A stretch of 12,820 nt of DNA from UBA11858 sp964589145. GTDB taxonomy: Bacteria > Chloroflexota > Anaerolineae > Anaerolineales > UBA11858. A model generated the notes under the pieces. That model saw nothing but the letters and a program-made list of their open reading frames with translations, searched no databases and had not been told where the DNA came from. The position numbers were made by a program, and so were the translations under genes. Numbering within the stretch: the stretch's first letter is position 1; each line of letters opens with the position of its first letter. The DNA lies in contig CAZPSL010000196.1 of NCBI GenBank assembly GCA_964589145.1, positions 1 to 12,820 on the forward strand. Direction: 5' to 3'. This document shows positions 6,386-12,769 of this stretch, in pieces.

Positions 6386-6946
6386 ATGTCGGAAGCACTC
6401 TCCCCCAAACAACTCATCAGCGAAGCCCAATCTGCATACAGGCGCGGTGATTACGCCGCAGCCGCACAATCCTTTGAAGCCGTCCGCCAGAGTTACCTGC
6501 TGGCGGGCAAAGAGATTTTGGCCGCGGAGATGGCAAATAATGTCAGTGTGGCCCTGCTGCAAAACGGAAACCCCGAAGAAGCACTGCAAGCCGTAACGGG
6601 GACAGCCGCGGTTTTCGCCGCCGCGGGAGACCAAAAACGGCAGGCAATGGCAATCGGCAATCAGGCCGCAGCCCTGGAGGCCCTGAATCAGTTGGACGAG
6701 GCCGAGCAACTTTACTGGCAGTCTGCTGAAATTCTCAAAAATATCAATGAAACCGACCTGCGGCTTTCCGCTCTGCAATCAATATCTGCGTTGCAGTTGC
6801 GCACCGGGCGGCAGATGCAGGCCCTAGCCACCATGCAGGCCGGCATTGCCGGAATAGAAAAACCGTCGCTCAAACAGCGGATGCTCAAAAACCTGCTCAA
6901 CCTGCCAATGAAGATGATGAGCGCTGGTTCAGAAACGGACGGGTGA
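6386..6946 (+). CDS. Tetratricopeptide-repeat protein, partner of XRE protein
   Basis: A 186-residue, almost entirely helical protein. TPR-like helix pairs appear at about 5-38 (AYRRGDYAAAAQSFEAV), 45-78 (VALLQNGNPEEALQAV), 85-118 (AALEALNQLDEAEQLYWQSA) and 122-152 (LQLRTGRQMQALATM). There is no signal peptide or enzyme motif; TPR domains act as protein- or peptide-binding scaffolds. It starts 4 bp after the XRE gene's stop and has no good ribosome site of its own (GGAAA is 15 bp away), so translation is probably coupled to the upstream gene. An in-frame start at 6347 would overlap the XRE gene and is less likely. An HTH gene followed by a TPR gene recalls single-chain RRNPP regulators, but no pheromone gene is seen. 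Confidence 0.85.
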   Translation: MSEALSPKQLISEAQSAYRRGDYAAAAQSFEAVRQSYLLAGKEILAAEMANNVSVALLQNGNPEEALQAVTGTAAVFAAAGDQKRQAMAIGNQAAALEALNQLDEAEQLYWQSAEILKNINETDLRLSALQSISALQLRTGRQMQALATMQAGIAGIEKPSLKQRMLKNLLNLPMKMMSAGSETDG

Positions 6947-7066
6947 CAGACCGGCCGCAAGCGGCGAAAACCGGCAGCGAGCGCAAGCCTTGCTCTGAAT
7001 CGGTCAAGGGGAAAACGCTGCAACCTGCCGCACCCATACCTGCACAACGGCTTCGGGGAGTATCCA
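6947..7066. other. Intergenic spacer before GNAT gene
   Basis: The 120 bp contain no recognisable promoter, terminator or repeat from the families seen elsewhere in this window. GGGGAG at 7055-7060 is a good ribosome binding site, 6 bp before the ATG at 7067. The acetyltransferase may be read from the XRE-TPR transcript. Confidence 0.4.
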
Positions 7067-7927
7067 ATGGTTCTGACACACGCCCAACAACAAATTGACA
7101 TCCGGCTGGCACAAGATGACGACCGCCGCCAATTGGCGAATCTGGTCCACTTTGGAAACCGGGTTCACCGTCACCTGGACTGGCGCCCCCCCCTGGACTG
7201 GATTGGTTACCAGCCCTACCTGGTCGCGATGCAAAACGGGCGCATCCGGGCTGCTTTGGTCTGCCCGCCGGGTCCTCCAGGCGCCGCCTGGATCCGGCTG
7301 TTCGCGGTGGACGATTTTGAAATATCTGCTGACGAAGCCTGGGAACACCTCTGGCCTCTTGCGTATGACTACCTTCGGGGGACAACCGTTGCCGCGATGC
7401 CGCTGCAAGAATGGTTCCGCCGTTTGCTGCTCAAAACAGGGTTTACCCAAACCGGGCAGGTCAACATGCTGCTGTGGAACAGTCAGACTGCCCTGCCGCC
7501 GATACGGAGAACCGGTTACACCATCCGCCCGATGCGGTTAAGCGATCTCCCCGCTGTGCAGGCGATAGATGCCGCCGCATTTGAGCCCATCTGGCAGCAA
7601 TCGCAAGAGATGCTTGAAGCCGCCTTCCGGCAGGCGGCAATTGCCACCGTTGCCGAAAAGCAGGACAGCCCGGTTGGGTACCAGATCAGCACTGCGGGGG
7701 TGGGCGGCGGACATCTTGCCAGACTGGCAATCCACCCCGATGCACAGCAGCGCGGCATCGGATACGCACTTGTCCACAACCTGCTAACCCGGTTCAATCG
7801 CCAGGGTACACTCCAGGTGACCGTAAATACCCAAGACAGCAATTTTTCATCGCTTGCGCTCTACAAAAAAGCCGGATTCCACCTTACCGGCGAAAGTTTT
7901 CCGGTTTTTCAAATCAACCTGGATTAA
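7067..7927 (+). CDS. Tandem GNAT-family N-acetyltransferase
   Basis: A 286-residue protein with two GNAT folds. The C-terminal one (about 151-286) begins YTIRPMRLSDLPAVQAID and has the acetyl-CoA signature HLARLAIHPDAQQRGIG, with QQRGIGYA at 227-234, followed by NFSSLALYKKAGFH, the usual last helix and strand. The N-terminal half (about 10-138) has the same order of elements (IDIRLAQDDDRRQLANL at its start, LLLKTGFTQTG near its end) but no Q/R-x-x-G-x-G/A loop, so it probably no longer binds acetyl-CoA. Tandem GNATs include MshD-like enzymes; nothing here identifies the substrate. It is cytosolic. The start is set by GGGGAG 6 bp upstream. It follows the TPR gene on the same strand after 120 bp. 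Confidence 0.9.
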   Translation: MVLTHAQQQIDIRLAQDDDRRQLANLVHFGNRVHRHLDWRPPLDWIGYQPYLVAMQNGRIRAALVCPPGPPGAAWIRLFAVDDFEISADEAWEHLWPLAYDYLRGTTVAAMPLQEWFRRLLLKTGFTQTGQVNMLLWNSQTALPPIRRTGYTIRPMRLSDLPAVQAIDAAAFEPIWQQSQEMLEAAFRQAAIATVAEKQDSPVGYQISTAGVGGGHLARLAIHPDAQQRGIGYALVHNLLTRFNRQGTLQVTVNTQDSNFSSLALYKKAGFHLTGESFPVFQINLD

Positions 7928-7948
7928 AAACAGCACGGCACAAAACTT

Positions 7949-8121
7949 GCAGGCAAAAGATGTAGAAATCGGGCAGCCCCATGTCTCTGCCCTTCCCCCG
8001 GCGGGGCGGGGTGTCGGTGCTTGTCCTGTTCGCAAAACGAAGACTGGCAGTCTTGGCAGGACTGCCAGTCTTGTGTGCGGGGCGAGGGAAACACACGGGA
8101 ATTTCTACAACATTTGCCTGC
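7949..8121. repeat. MITE-like element with 20-bp terminal inverted repeats
   Basis: The left end is GCAGGCAAAAGATGTAGAAA (7949-7968). The right end, TTTCTACAACATTTGCCTGC (8102-8121), is its reverse complement at 18 of 20 positions. The 173-bp unit has no coding capacity. It holds a GC-rich stretch (7990-8015) and a 13-bp perfect hairpin (8040-8072). I see no clear target-site duplication: flanks are CTT on the left and GCC on the right. The unit sits between the GNAT gene and the secreted protein's promoter. Confidence 0.6.
8040..8072. repeat. Perfect 13-bp inverted repeat (AAGACTGGCAGTC)
   Basis: AAGACTGGCAGTC at 8040-8052 pairs exactly with GACTGCCAGTCTT at 8060-8072 around a 7-base loop. 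The same core, AAGACTGGCAGTCTT, returns at 12623-12637. It lies inside the MITE-like unit and 110 bp after the GNAT stop, so it may end that transcript, although no T run follows. Confidence 0.65.
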
Positions 8122-8141
8122 GCCCCGTACCGATGGCAGTT

Positions 8142-8170
8142 TTGACAAGCGCATCAAAGTTGGGTATAGT
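8142..8170 (+). promoter_or_regulatory. Near-perfect sigma-70 promoter for secreted protein gene
   Basis: TTGACA (8142-8147), exactly 17 bp, then TATAGT (8165-8170). Only one base departs from consensus. Transcription should start near 8177, giving a 40-nt leader with AAAGGAG at 8204-8210, 6 bp before the ATG. This is the strongest promoter in the window and predicts high expression. Confidence 0.85.
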
Positions 8171-8216
8171 GGAAGCAGATCAATCTGGAGGGGGCTGTTG
8201 TCAAAAGGAGAATACC

Positions 8217-10811
8217 ATGTTGAGTTTGCAAAAGCGTTATCAGTTTTATCGTATTGTCAGCGTGATGGTGTTTGCGGGTTTGCTGTTCGGGCTTTTGGCA
8301 GGCGGGGGTGCGGTTGCCGCATCTTCCAGGGGGGGTGTTTCAATCACGGGAACAACTGTCACGCTCGAGCCCGCGGGGCAGATGACCTGGGATGAGATGG
8401 TCGCCTACGAGGCCAGCCATCCGGCAGGTGTTGCTTCTGTCCGGCGGGAAATCCCCTGGATGCCGTCTCCCGCCTCCCGTGCACTGGACGGTCTGACGGC
8501 AGCCCCCGCGGGCGGGGGGCCGACCTTCGGTGCGCAATCCCCGGAAGGCATCCAGAGCGCCGGAACGCTGGTTGCCAGTTTTGCCGCCCTGGGAGACAAT
8601 AACACAAGCATACCGCCGGATACGATGGGTGCGGTCGGCCCCAATCATCTGATGACCATGATCAACAGTCAGGTGCGCATCCAGCAAAAGGACGGGACGG
8701 TGCTCAGCACGGTCAGTTTGAATACGTTCTGGACGAGCGGCACCGGGCTTGCAGGCAATCCCTTTGACCCGCGCATCGTTTACGATGCGCTTTCCGGCCG
8801 CTGGATGGCGATTGTGGATGCCGATGCCCTGTCGGCGAGTTCGGCAGTCTGGTTTGCCATCAGTGCGGGGAACGACCCGACCGGCGCCTGGACGTTTTAC
8901 AGCATCGCGGCCGATTCTACCGGCAACTACTGGGCGGATTATCCCGATATTGGCATCAACTCCGCCTGGATTGCGATCACCAACAATATGTTCACTGTCG
9001 CATCGCCCTCCTCTTTTGGCGGGGCGAAAATGTGGGTGATTGACAAAGCACAGTTGTTGAATGGCACCTTTTCTGTGACGACATTCGCCCGCGGGTTTGA
9101 TAACACGGGTTCCGGGTATGGTTTTACCTTGCGTCCGGCGCTGACTTTTGACGCCGCGGAAACAACGCTTTACCTCGTGGATGGCTACTGGAGTTCCGGG
9201 GGGACGCGGGCGCACCGGGTGTCGCGGATCACAAATTCGTCGGGCACGCCAGTCTGGTCCCTGGTAGGGTACTATCGGGTGAACAACAACTACGATCCTT
9301 CCCAGATCAATGCTTCCCAACTTGGAACAGCCACGCGTATTCTCACGAACGATATCCGCATTCTCAACGCTGTTTTTCGCAACGGGCACCTGTGGCTGAC
9401 GCATACCGGCGGATTGCCGGTCGGAGCGGTGGACCGTACGGCGGTGTTCTGGTACGAGGTTAACCCGGCAACGCCCTCCATTGTGCAATCCGGCGTGATT
9501 GACGGCGGGGCGGATGTGCATCACTTTTTCCCCAGCATCGCGGTCAACCAGTATGACGAGGTGCTGATCGGTTTTACCCGCTCGGATGCGACCCGCTACG
9601 CAGAAGCGGCTTTTGTCAGCCGTCAGCCAACCGACCCTGCCGGATGGGTAAGCCCGGTTCAGGTGCTCAAAGCCGGTGAAGACAGTTACGCCAAGGATTT
9701 TGGCACCGGACGGATTCGCTGGGGAGATTACAGCGCCACCGCGGTCGATCCGGCGGATGACCAGACCCTGTGGACGCTCCAGGAATACGCCGAGCAAGAT
9801 GTCGGCCCAACCGACAATGACGACCGCTGGGGAACCTGGTGGGGAAAGGTGCAGTTTGCCGCGGACCTGATGATTGCCAAAACCATCACCTTTGGCACCT
9901 ACCCGAACCTGACTTACAATATTACTGTGAGCAACAACGGCATTGCGGATGCCACAGGGGTCACGGTTCAGGACAACCTGCCGCCGCAACTGACCTATGT
10001 CAGCGATGATTGTGGCGCCGGTGCTCCCTCCGGGAATATATGGGCCTGGGATGCACCGGATGTCACGGCTGGCGGCTCCACAACCTGCCACCTGACGGTA
10101 TCGCTGGCTTCCGGTGTGGCGGGGTGGGTACCCAATCAGGCAGTTGTTCAGGCCGATCAATTTGATCCGGTTTCCGGCAATAACGGTGTCGTTGTGGCAT
10201 TTTCCGTGCCGCAGGCAGCCAATGACACCTACACGACACAGGAGGATCAGCCCATTGGTGTGCCTGTTCCCGGCGTTCTGGGGAATGACACCGATTTGGA
10301 TGGCGACTCTCTGACGGCTGTGCTGAACACGGATGTCACCCACGGTTCGCTGACCCTGCAAGCCAATGGCAGTTTCTCATACACGCCGGACCCGGATTTC
10401 AACGGCACAGATACTTTCACTTACTTCGCCAGTGACGGGTTTGCACATTCATCAACGGCCACGGTAACAATAACCGTTGCTCCGGTCAACGATAACCCGG
10501 TGGCTGTGAATGATACTTACGTTACCGGGAGAAACACCACCCTGCATAGCCCTGCCCCCGGCGTTCTTGCAAATGACAGCGATGTGGATATGGACCCCCT
10601 GAGTACGGTTTTGGTTTCCCCGCCGGTTACTGGCGCGCTGGCATTGCAGCCGGATGGCGCATTTGATTACACGCCGCCGCTGAACTTTACGGGGGCAGTC
10701 ACGTTCACTTACCAGGCAAGTGATGGTGTAGGGGGACTCTCGTCAGCGGCCACAGTGACGATTATTGTCAATGATGGGCAGCGTATTTATCTCCCGCTGG
10801 TAGTGCGCTGA
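8217..10811 (+). CDS. Large secreted protein with DUF11 and two cadherin-like domains
   Basis: An 864-residue exported protein of unknown function. Residues 1-35 are a classic signal peptide (QKRYQFYR, then a hydrophobic core, then GGGAVAA, cleaved near 35). Residues about 60-545 form one large domain rich in Trp/Tyr/Asn strands, with PPDTMGAVGPNHLMTMINS near its start. It looks beta-propeller-like, but I recognise no enzyme motif. A DUF11-type repeat spans about 550-664 and holds two cysteines (DDCGAG, TTCHLT). Two Big_9/cadherin-like domains follow at about 667-757 and 762-850, each with an acidic Ca-binding style loop (NDTDLDGDSL, NDSDVDMDPL) and a DTFTY or VTFTY strand. The tail is DGQRIYLPLVVR. 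There is no LPXTG or late membrane helix. The start is fixed by the ribosome site AGGAG and the promoter; a longer in-frame reading to 7854 runs through the GNAT gene. Confidence 0.92.
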   Translation: MLSLQKRYQFYRIVSVMVFAGLLFGLLAGGGAVAASSRGGVSITGTTVTLEPAGQMTWDEMVAYEASHPAGVASVRREIPWMPSPASRALDGLTAAPAGGGPTFGAQSPEGIQSAGTLVASFAALGDNNTSIPPDTMGAVGPNHLMTMINSQVRIQQKDGTVLSTVSLNTFWTSGTGLAGNPFDPRIVYDALSGRWMAIVDADALSASSAVWFAISAGNDPTGAWTFYSIAADSTGNYWADYPDIGINSAWIAITNNMFTVASPSSFGGAKMWVIDKAQLLNGTFSVTTFARGFDNTGSGYGFTLRPALTFDAAETTLYLVDGYWSSGGTRAHRVSRITNSSGTPVWSLVGYYRVNNNYDPSQINASQLGTATRILTNDIRILNAVFRNGHLWLTHTGGLPVGAVDRTAVFWYEVNPATPSIVQSGVIDGGADVHHFFPSIAVNQYDEVLIGFTRSDATRYAEAAFVSRQPTDPAGWVSPVQVLKAGEDSYAKDFGTGRIRWGDYSATAVDPADDQTLWTLQEYAEQDVGPTDNDDRWGTWWGKVQFAADLMIAKTITFGTYPNLTYNITVSNNGIADATGVTVQDNLPPQLTYVSDDCGAGAPSGNIWAWDAPDVTAGGSTTCHLTVSLASGVAGWVPNQAVVQADQFDPVSGNNGVVVAFSVPQAANDTYTTQEDQPIGVPVPGVLGNDTDLDGDSLTAVLNTDVTHGSLTLQANGSFSYTPDPDFNGTDTFTYFASDGFAHSSTATVTITVAPVNDNPVAVNDTYVTGRNTTLHSPAPGVLANDSDVDMDPLSTVLVSPPVTGALALQPDGAFDYTPPLNFTGAVTFTYQASDGVGGLSSAATVTIIVNDGQRIYLPLVVR

Positions 10812-10836
10812 CCTTTTGGGAAGGTGAGAACCATTG

Positions 10837-10873
10837 AGAGGTGTGAGGGCTCCAAAGCCCTCACACCTCTTTA
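10837..10873 (+). terminator. Strong hairpin terminator between convergent genes
   Basis: GAGGTGTGAGGGCT (10838-10851) and AGCCCTCACACCTC (10856-10869) are exact reverse complements around the loop CCAA, extended by one A-T pair at 10837/10870. TTT follows on the + strand, so it best fits the end of the secreted protein transcript. A second, outer pair, GGTGAGAA (10823-10830) and TTCTCACC (10884-10891), encloses it and reaches into the end of mnmA. Confidence 0.75.
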
Positions 10874-10879
10874 GGGCCT

Positions 10880-11965
10880 TCATTTCTCACCGATAATTCC
10901 GCCGCCGAGGCAAACCTCACCATCGTAGAAGACTGCCGCCTGGCCGGGAGTGATATCGCGCAGTTTTTCGCGGAACCGGACGTGGACGCTTCCATCCGCG
11001 CGGGGCGTGACCAGCCCCTCGGTCTCCTGCGCCTTGTAGCGGATCTTCACCGCCAACCGCAGCGGAGTTTGGGGAGGCTCCCCCGAAATCCAGTTCACCG
11101 GCCCCGTGATGAGTTCATCGTACCCCAACTGCGTCCGCGGGCCGACCACCAGCCGGTTGGTTTCTACGTCCTTTTCCAGCACGTAGAGCGGTTCCCGGGT
11201 GGCAATTCCCAACCCCCGCCGTTGACCGATGGTGTAAAACGCCAGCCCCTGATGCTCCCCGATAACTGCGCCCGCGCGGGTGACAATTTCACCAGGGCGT
11301 ACCACTTCCGGGGCGTTGCGCCGCAAAAAAACGCGGTAATCTCCCCGCCCCACGAAGCATAAATCCTGGCTGTCCGGGCGTTTGGCAACGGGCAGGTTAA
11401 ATTGCCGTGCCATCGCCCGAACTTCGGGTTTGGTGTATTCGCCAAGCGGGAAGATCGAGTGCGCCAACTGCTCCTGGGTGAGCACATGCAGCACGTAAGA
11501 TTGATCTTTCCGGGCATCAACCCCGCGCAGGAGTTGGAATTGCGGACTGACCGCTGATGGCTGCCCGCTGACGCTTCGCTTGCGGGCGTAGTGCCCCGTT
11601 GCCAGGAAGTCCGCGCCCAGCGCCTGCACCTGATCAAGCAGAAAGCCCCAGCGGATGCGGCGGTTGCAGGTCAGGCACGGGTTGGGGGTGATACCACGCG
11701 CATAGCCGCTGATAAAGTCGGCAACCACCGTTCGACGGAAGAGTTCTCCGGCATCCAGTTCGTGGAAGGGGATGCCCAGTTGACTGGCAATGCCGCGTGC
11801 CAGAATGCGGTCATCCAGCGTGCAGCAGCGGTTGTCCGTCTCGTAGCCGGGTTCGCTCCACAGGCGCAGCATTACCCCAATTACCTCGTAGCCTTGCTCC
11901 TTGAGCAGGGCTGCGGCAACTGAAGAATCCACCCCCCCGGACATGGCAATGGCAACGCGTATCAT
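10880..11965 (-). CDS. mnmA: tRNA-specific 2-thiouridylase MnmA
   Basis: A 361-residue enzyme that thiolates uridine 34 of tRNA-Lys, -Glu and -Gln at C2, using sulfur passed from a cysteine desulfurase and ATP. The PP-loop is SGGVDSS at 9-15. The central segment has TGHYARK from T123 and DQSYVLHVL near 154-162. The C-terminal beta-barrel has FYTIGQRRGLGI. Cysteines are C97 and C100 (NPCLTCNR) and C203 (DSQDLCFVG), so the loop reads CxxC where E. coli has DxxC. An in-frame insertion-like stretch (SVSGQPSAVSPQ, about 131-142) comes from repeat-like DNA. I chose the ATG at 11965 because the PP-loop starts just after it and a TATAAT lies 6 bp upstream, implying a leaderless transcript. A TTG at 12004 would translate the promoter. 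The neighbour in the opposite direction is an unrelated membrane hydrolase. Confidence 0.96.
   Translation of the reverse strand: MIRVAIAMSGGVDSSVAAALLKEQGYEVIGVMLRLWSEPGYETDNRCCTLDDRILARGIASQLGIPFHELDAGELFRRTVVADFISGYARGITPNPCLTCNRRIRWGFLLDQVQALGADFLATGHYARKRSVSGQPSAVSPQFQLLRGVDARKDQSYVLHVLTQEQLAHSIFPLGEYTKPEVRAMARQFNLPVAKRPDSQDLCFVGRGDYRVFLRRNAPEVVRPGEIVTRAGAVIGEHQGLAFYTIGQRRGLGIATREPLYVLEKDVETNRLVVGPRTQLGYDELITGPVNWISGEPPQTPLRLAVKIRYKAQETEGLVTPRADGSVHVRFREKLRDITPGQAAVFYDGEVCLGGGIIGEK
11546..11575 (-). repeat. Repeat-like insertion within mnmA
   Basis: The stretch encodes SVSGQPSAVS-like residues that the MnmA core does not need. Its DNA is built of CTGACCGCTGATGGCTG and CCCGCTGACGC, the GGTCAGC/CATCAGC type of tandem repeat usually found between genes. 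It sits in frame between the ARKRS and QFQLLRG segments. Confidence 0.4.
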
Positions 11966-11971
11966 GGTCGA

Positions 11972-11977
11972 ATTATA
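11972..11977 (-). promoter_or_regulatory. -10 box of a leaderless mnmA promoter
   Basis: On the - strand TATAAT is followed by six bases (TCGACC) and then the mnmA ATG. Transcription would therefore start at or next to the A of the ATG, leaving no leader and no ribosome binding site, and none is seen. The -35 region is poor. Confidence 0.55.
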
Positions 11978-11996
11978 CCCGCCGATGTCCGGCGCG

Positions 11997-12005
11997 TGAT
12001 ACAAT
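11997..12005 (+). promoter_or_regulatory. Extended -10 promoter for YdjM-type gene
   Basis: TGATACAAT fits the extended -10 pattern TGnTACAAT. It faces away from the mnmA -10, 20 bp to the left, so the two promoters are divergent within about 35 bp. The leader would run through the repeat at 12015-12034 to the ATG at 12058. Confidence 0.45.
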
Positions 12006-12008
12006 TTT

Positions 12009-12047
12009 CACTGACCCTTCGACTTCGCTCAGGGCAAGCCACTGACC
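12009..12047. repeat. Dispersed CTTCGAC...GCTCAG repeat flanked by 8-bp direct repeat
   Basis: The core CCCTTCGACTTCGCTCAGGG (12015-12034) has inverted ends CCCT/AGGG. The sequence CACTGACC occurs at 12009-12016 and again at 12040-12047, like a duplicated target. A related core, CTTCGACAGGCTCAG, lies at 12688-12702. This repeat type is widespread in environmental genomes. Confidence 0.55.
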
Positions 12048-12057
12048 ACGGATTCGC

Positions 12058-12591
12058 ATGACCACTTTTGCACACACTGCCGGCGGCGTTGCTGTTGCCG
12101 CCGCTGTCCAATATTTTGTTTTCAGGGAGGAAATCGCGCCATCCACAATTTTGGTGGGCGCGTTCTTGGGCTTGCTCCCTGACTTTGATTCGCTGTTTGC
12201 CCTCCTCGTTGACCGCTGGACTCCCGGCGGAGCGATGCTCTCACATCACCGCTACTTCACGCATACGCCGCTGTTCTATCTGCTGCTTGCAGGGGGCATC
12301 TGGATTACAGTGGATTGGAAATGGGCGTTGATGTTTCTCTCTGTCACGCTCACCCATCTGCTGATGGACAGTTGGAGCACGGATGACGGCATTATGTGGC
12401 TGTGGCCGCTCCGCAAGGAACAGTACAGTCTCTTCCCAATGGATATTCACGAGGGTGGGGTCTATGGCTGGCAGTTTTACCGGCGTTATGCCCGCACCCC
12501 GCGCCTGATTTTGCCGGAATTACTGCTCATCGCTGCGGGGGTGCTGGTTGTAACGCGGCTGGTTTGGCTGCGATTTTTCTCCGGGGATTGA
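12058..12591 (+). CDS. YdjM-type membrane-bound metal-dependent hydrolase
   Basis: A 177-residue inner-membrane protein of the YdjM (LexA-binding, inner membrane-associated putative hydrolase) family. Likely metal ligands are H6, D42/D44 (LLPDFDS), the H63-H64-R65..T68-H69 motif (HHRYFTH), H100 and D104 (THLLMDSWS). Membrane helices are predicted around 28-51, 72-95, 95-117 (short) and 149-172. Known E. coli YdjM is part of the SOS regulon, but I see no LexA site here. The start is the first ATG after a TGnTACAAT box; the ribosome site is weak (CGGAT), so the start is moderately sure. It diverges from mnmA across 92 bp. Function beyond family is unknown. Confidence 0.88.
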   Translation: MTTFAHTAGGVAVAAAVQYFVFREEIAPSTILVGAFLGLLPDFDSLFALLVDRWTPGGAMLSHHRYFTHTPLFYLLLAGGIWITVDWKWALMFLSVTLTHLLMDSWSTDDGIMWLWPLRKEQYSLFPMDIHEGGVYGWQFYRRYARTPRLILPELLLIAAGVLVVTRLVWLRFFSGD

Positions 12592-12622
12592 TCCATACTG
12601 ACAGTGCTCCCCCCGCACACCC

Positions 12623-12637
12623 AAGACTGGCAGTCTT
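12623..12637 (+). repeat. AAGACTGGCAGTCTT palindrome, second copy
   Basis: The 15-mer is palindromic around one base and is followed by a T, giving TTT. It matches one arm of the hairpin at 8040-8072. Lying 32 bp after the hydrolase gene stop, it may help end that transcript, though the stem is short. Confidence 0.5.
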
Positions 12638-12682
12638 TCATCTCCGCCGCGTCGGGCGGAAACACAAAACAGACCCTGGCGT

Positions 12683-12707
12683 GCGGGCTTCGACAGGCTC
12701 AGCCCGC
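12683..12707. repeat. GCGGGCT/AGCCCGC hairpin with CTTCGACAGGCTCAG core
   Basis: Seven-base arms (12683-12689 and 12701-12707) pair exactly around an 11-base loop. The core resembles the repeat at 12015-12034, so copies sit on both sides of the hydrolase gene. Confidence 0.55.
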
Positions 12708-12760
12708 GCTCGGCATTGACCTGCCCCGGTCAGGGCCTCATCGCCCAGGGCGAGTGCCCG

Positions 12761-12769
12761 TGCTATAAT
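12761..12769 (+). promoter_or_regulatory. Extended -10 promoter for a gene past the window end
   Basis: TGCTATAAT is the same extended -10 sequence as that of the XRE gene promoter (5607-5615). No good -35 is seen 16-18 bp upstream. Transcription would start near 12776. GGAG at 12811-12814 and the terminal AT (12819-12820) suggest a start codon completed by the next base. Confidence 0.5.

Noticed and set aside
7854..8216. N-terminal extension of the secreted protein frame
   Set aside because: It runs through the end of the GNAT gene and the MITE-like repeat and would bury the signal peptide. Promoter, ribosome site and ATG all support 8217.
8340..10361. A 673-residue open frame on the - strand opposite the secreted protein gene
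   Set aside because: It is a codon-shadow of a GC-rich gene. The peptide is rich in Arg, Gly and His with no domain pattern, no signal and no ribosome site, while the + strand has clear domains and a strong promoter.
11966..12004. TTG start for mnmA, 13 residues upstream
   Set aside because: The added stretch contains the TATAAT box, and the PP-loop is at its usual place only if the ATG at 11965 is used.
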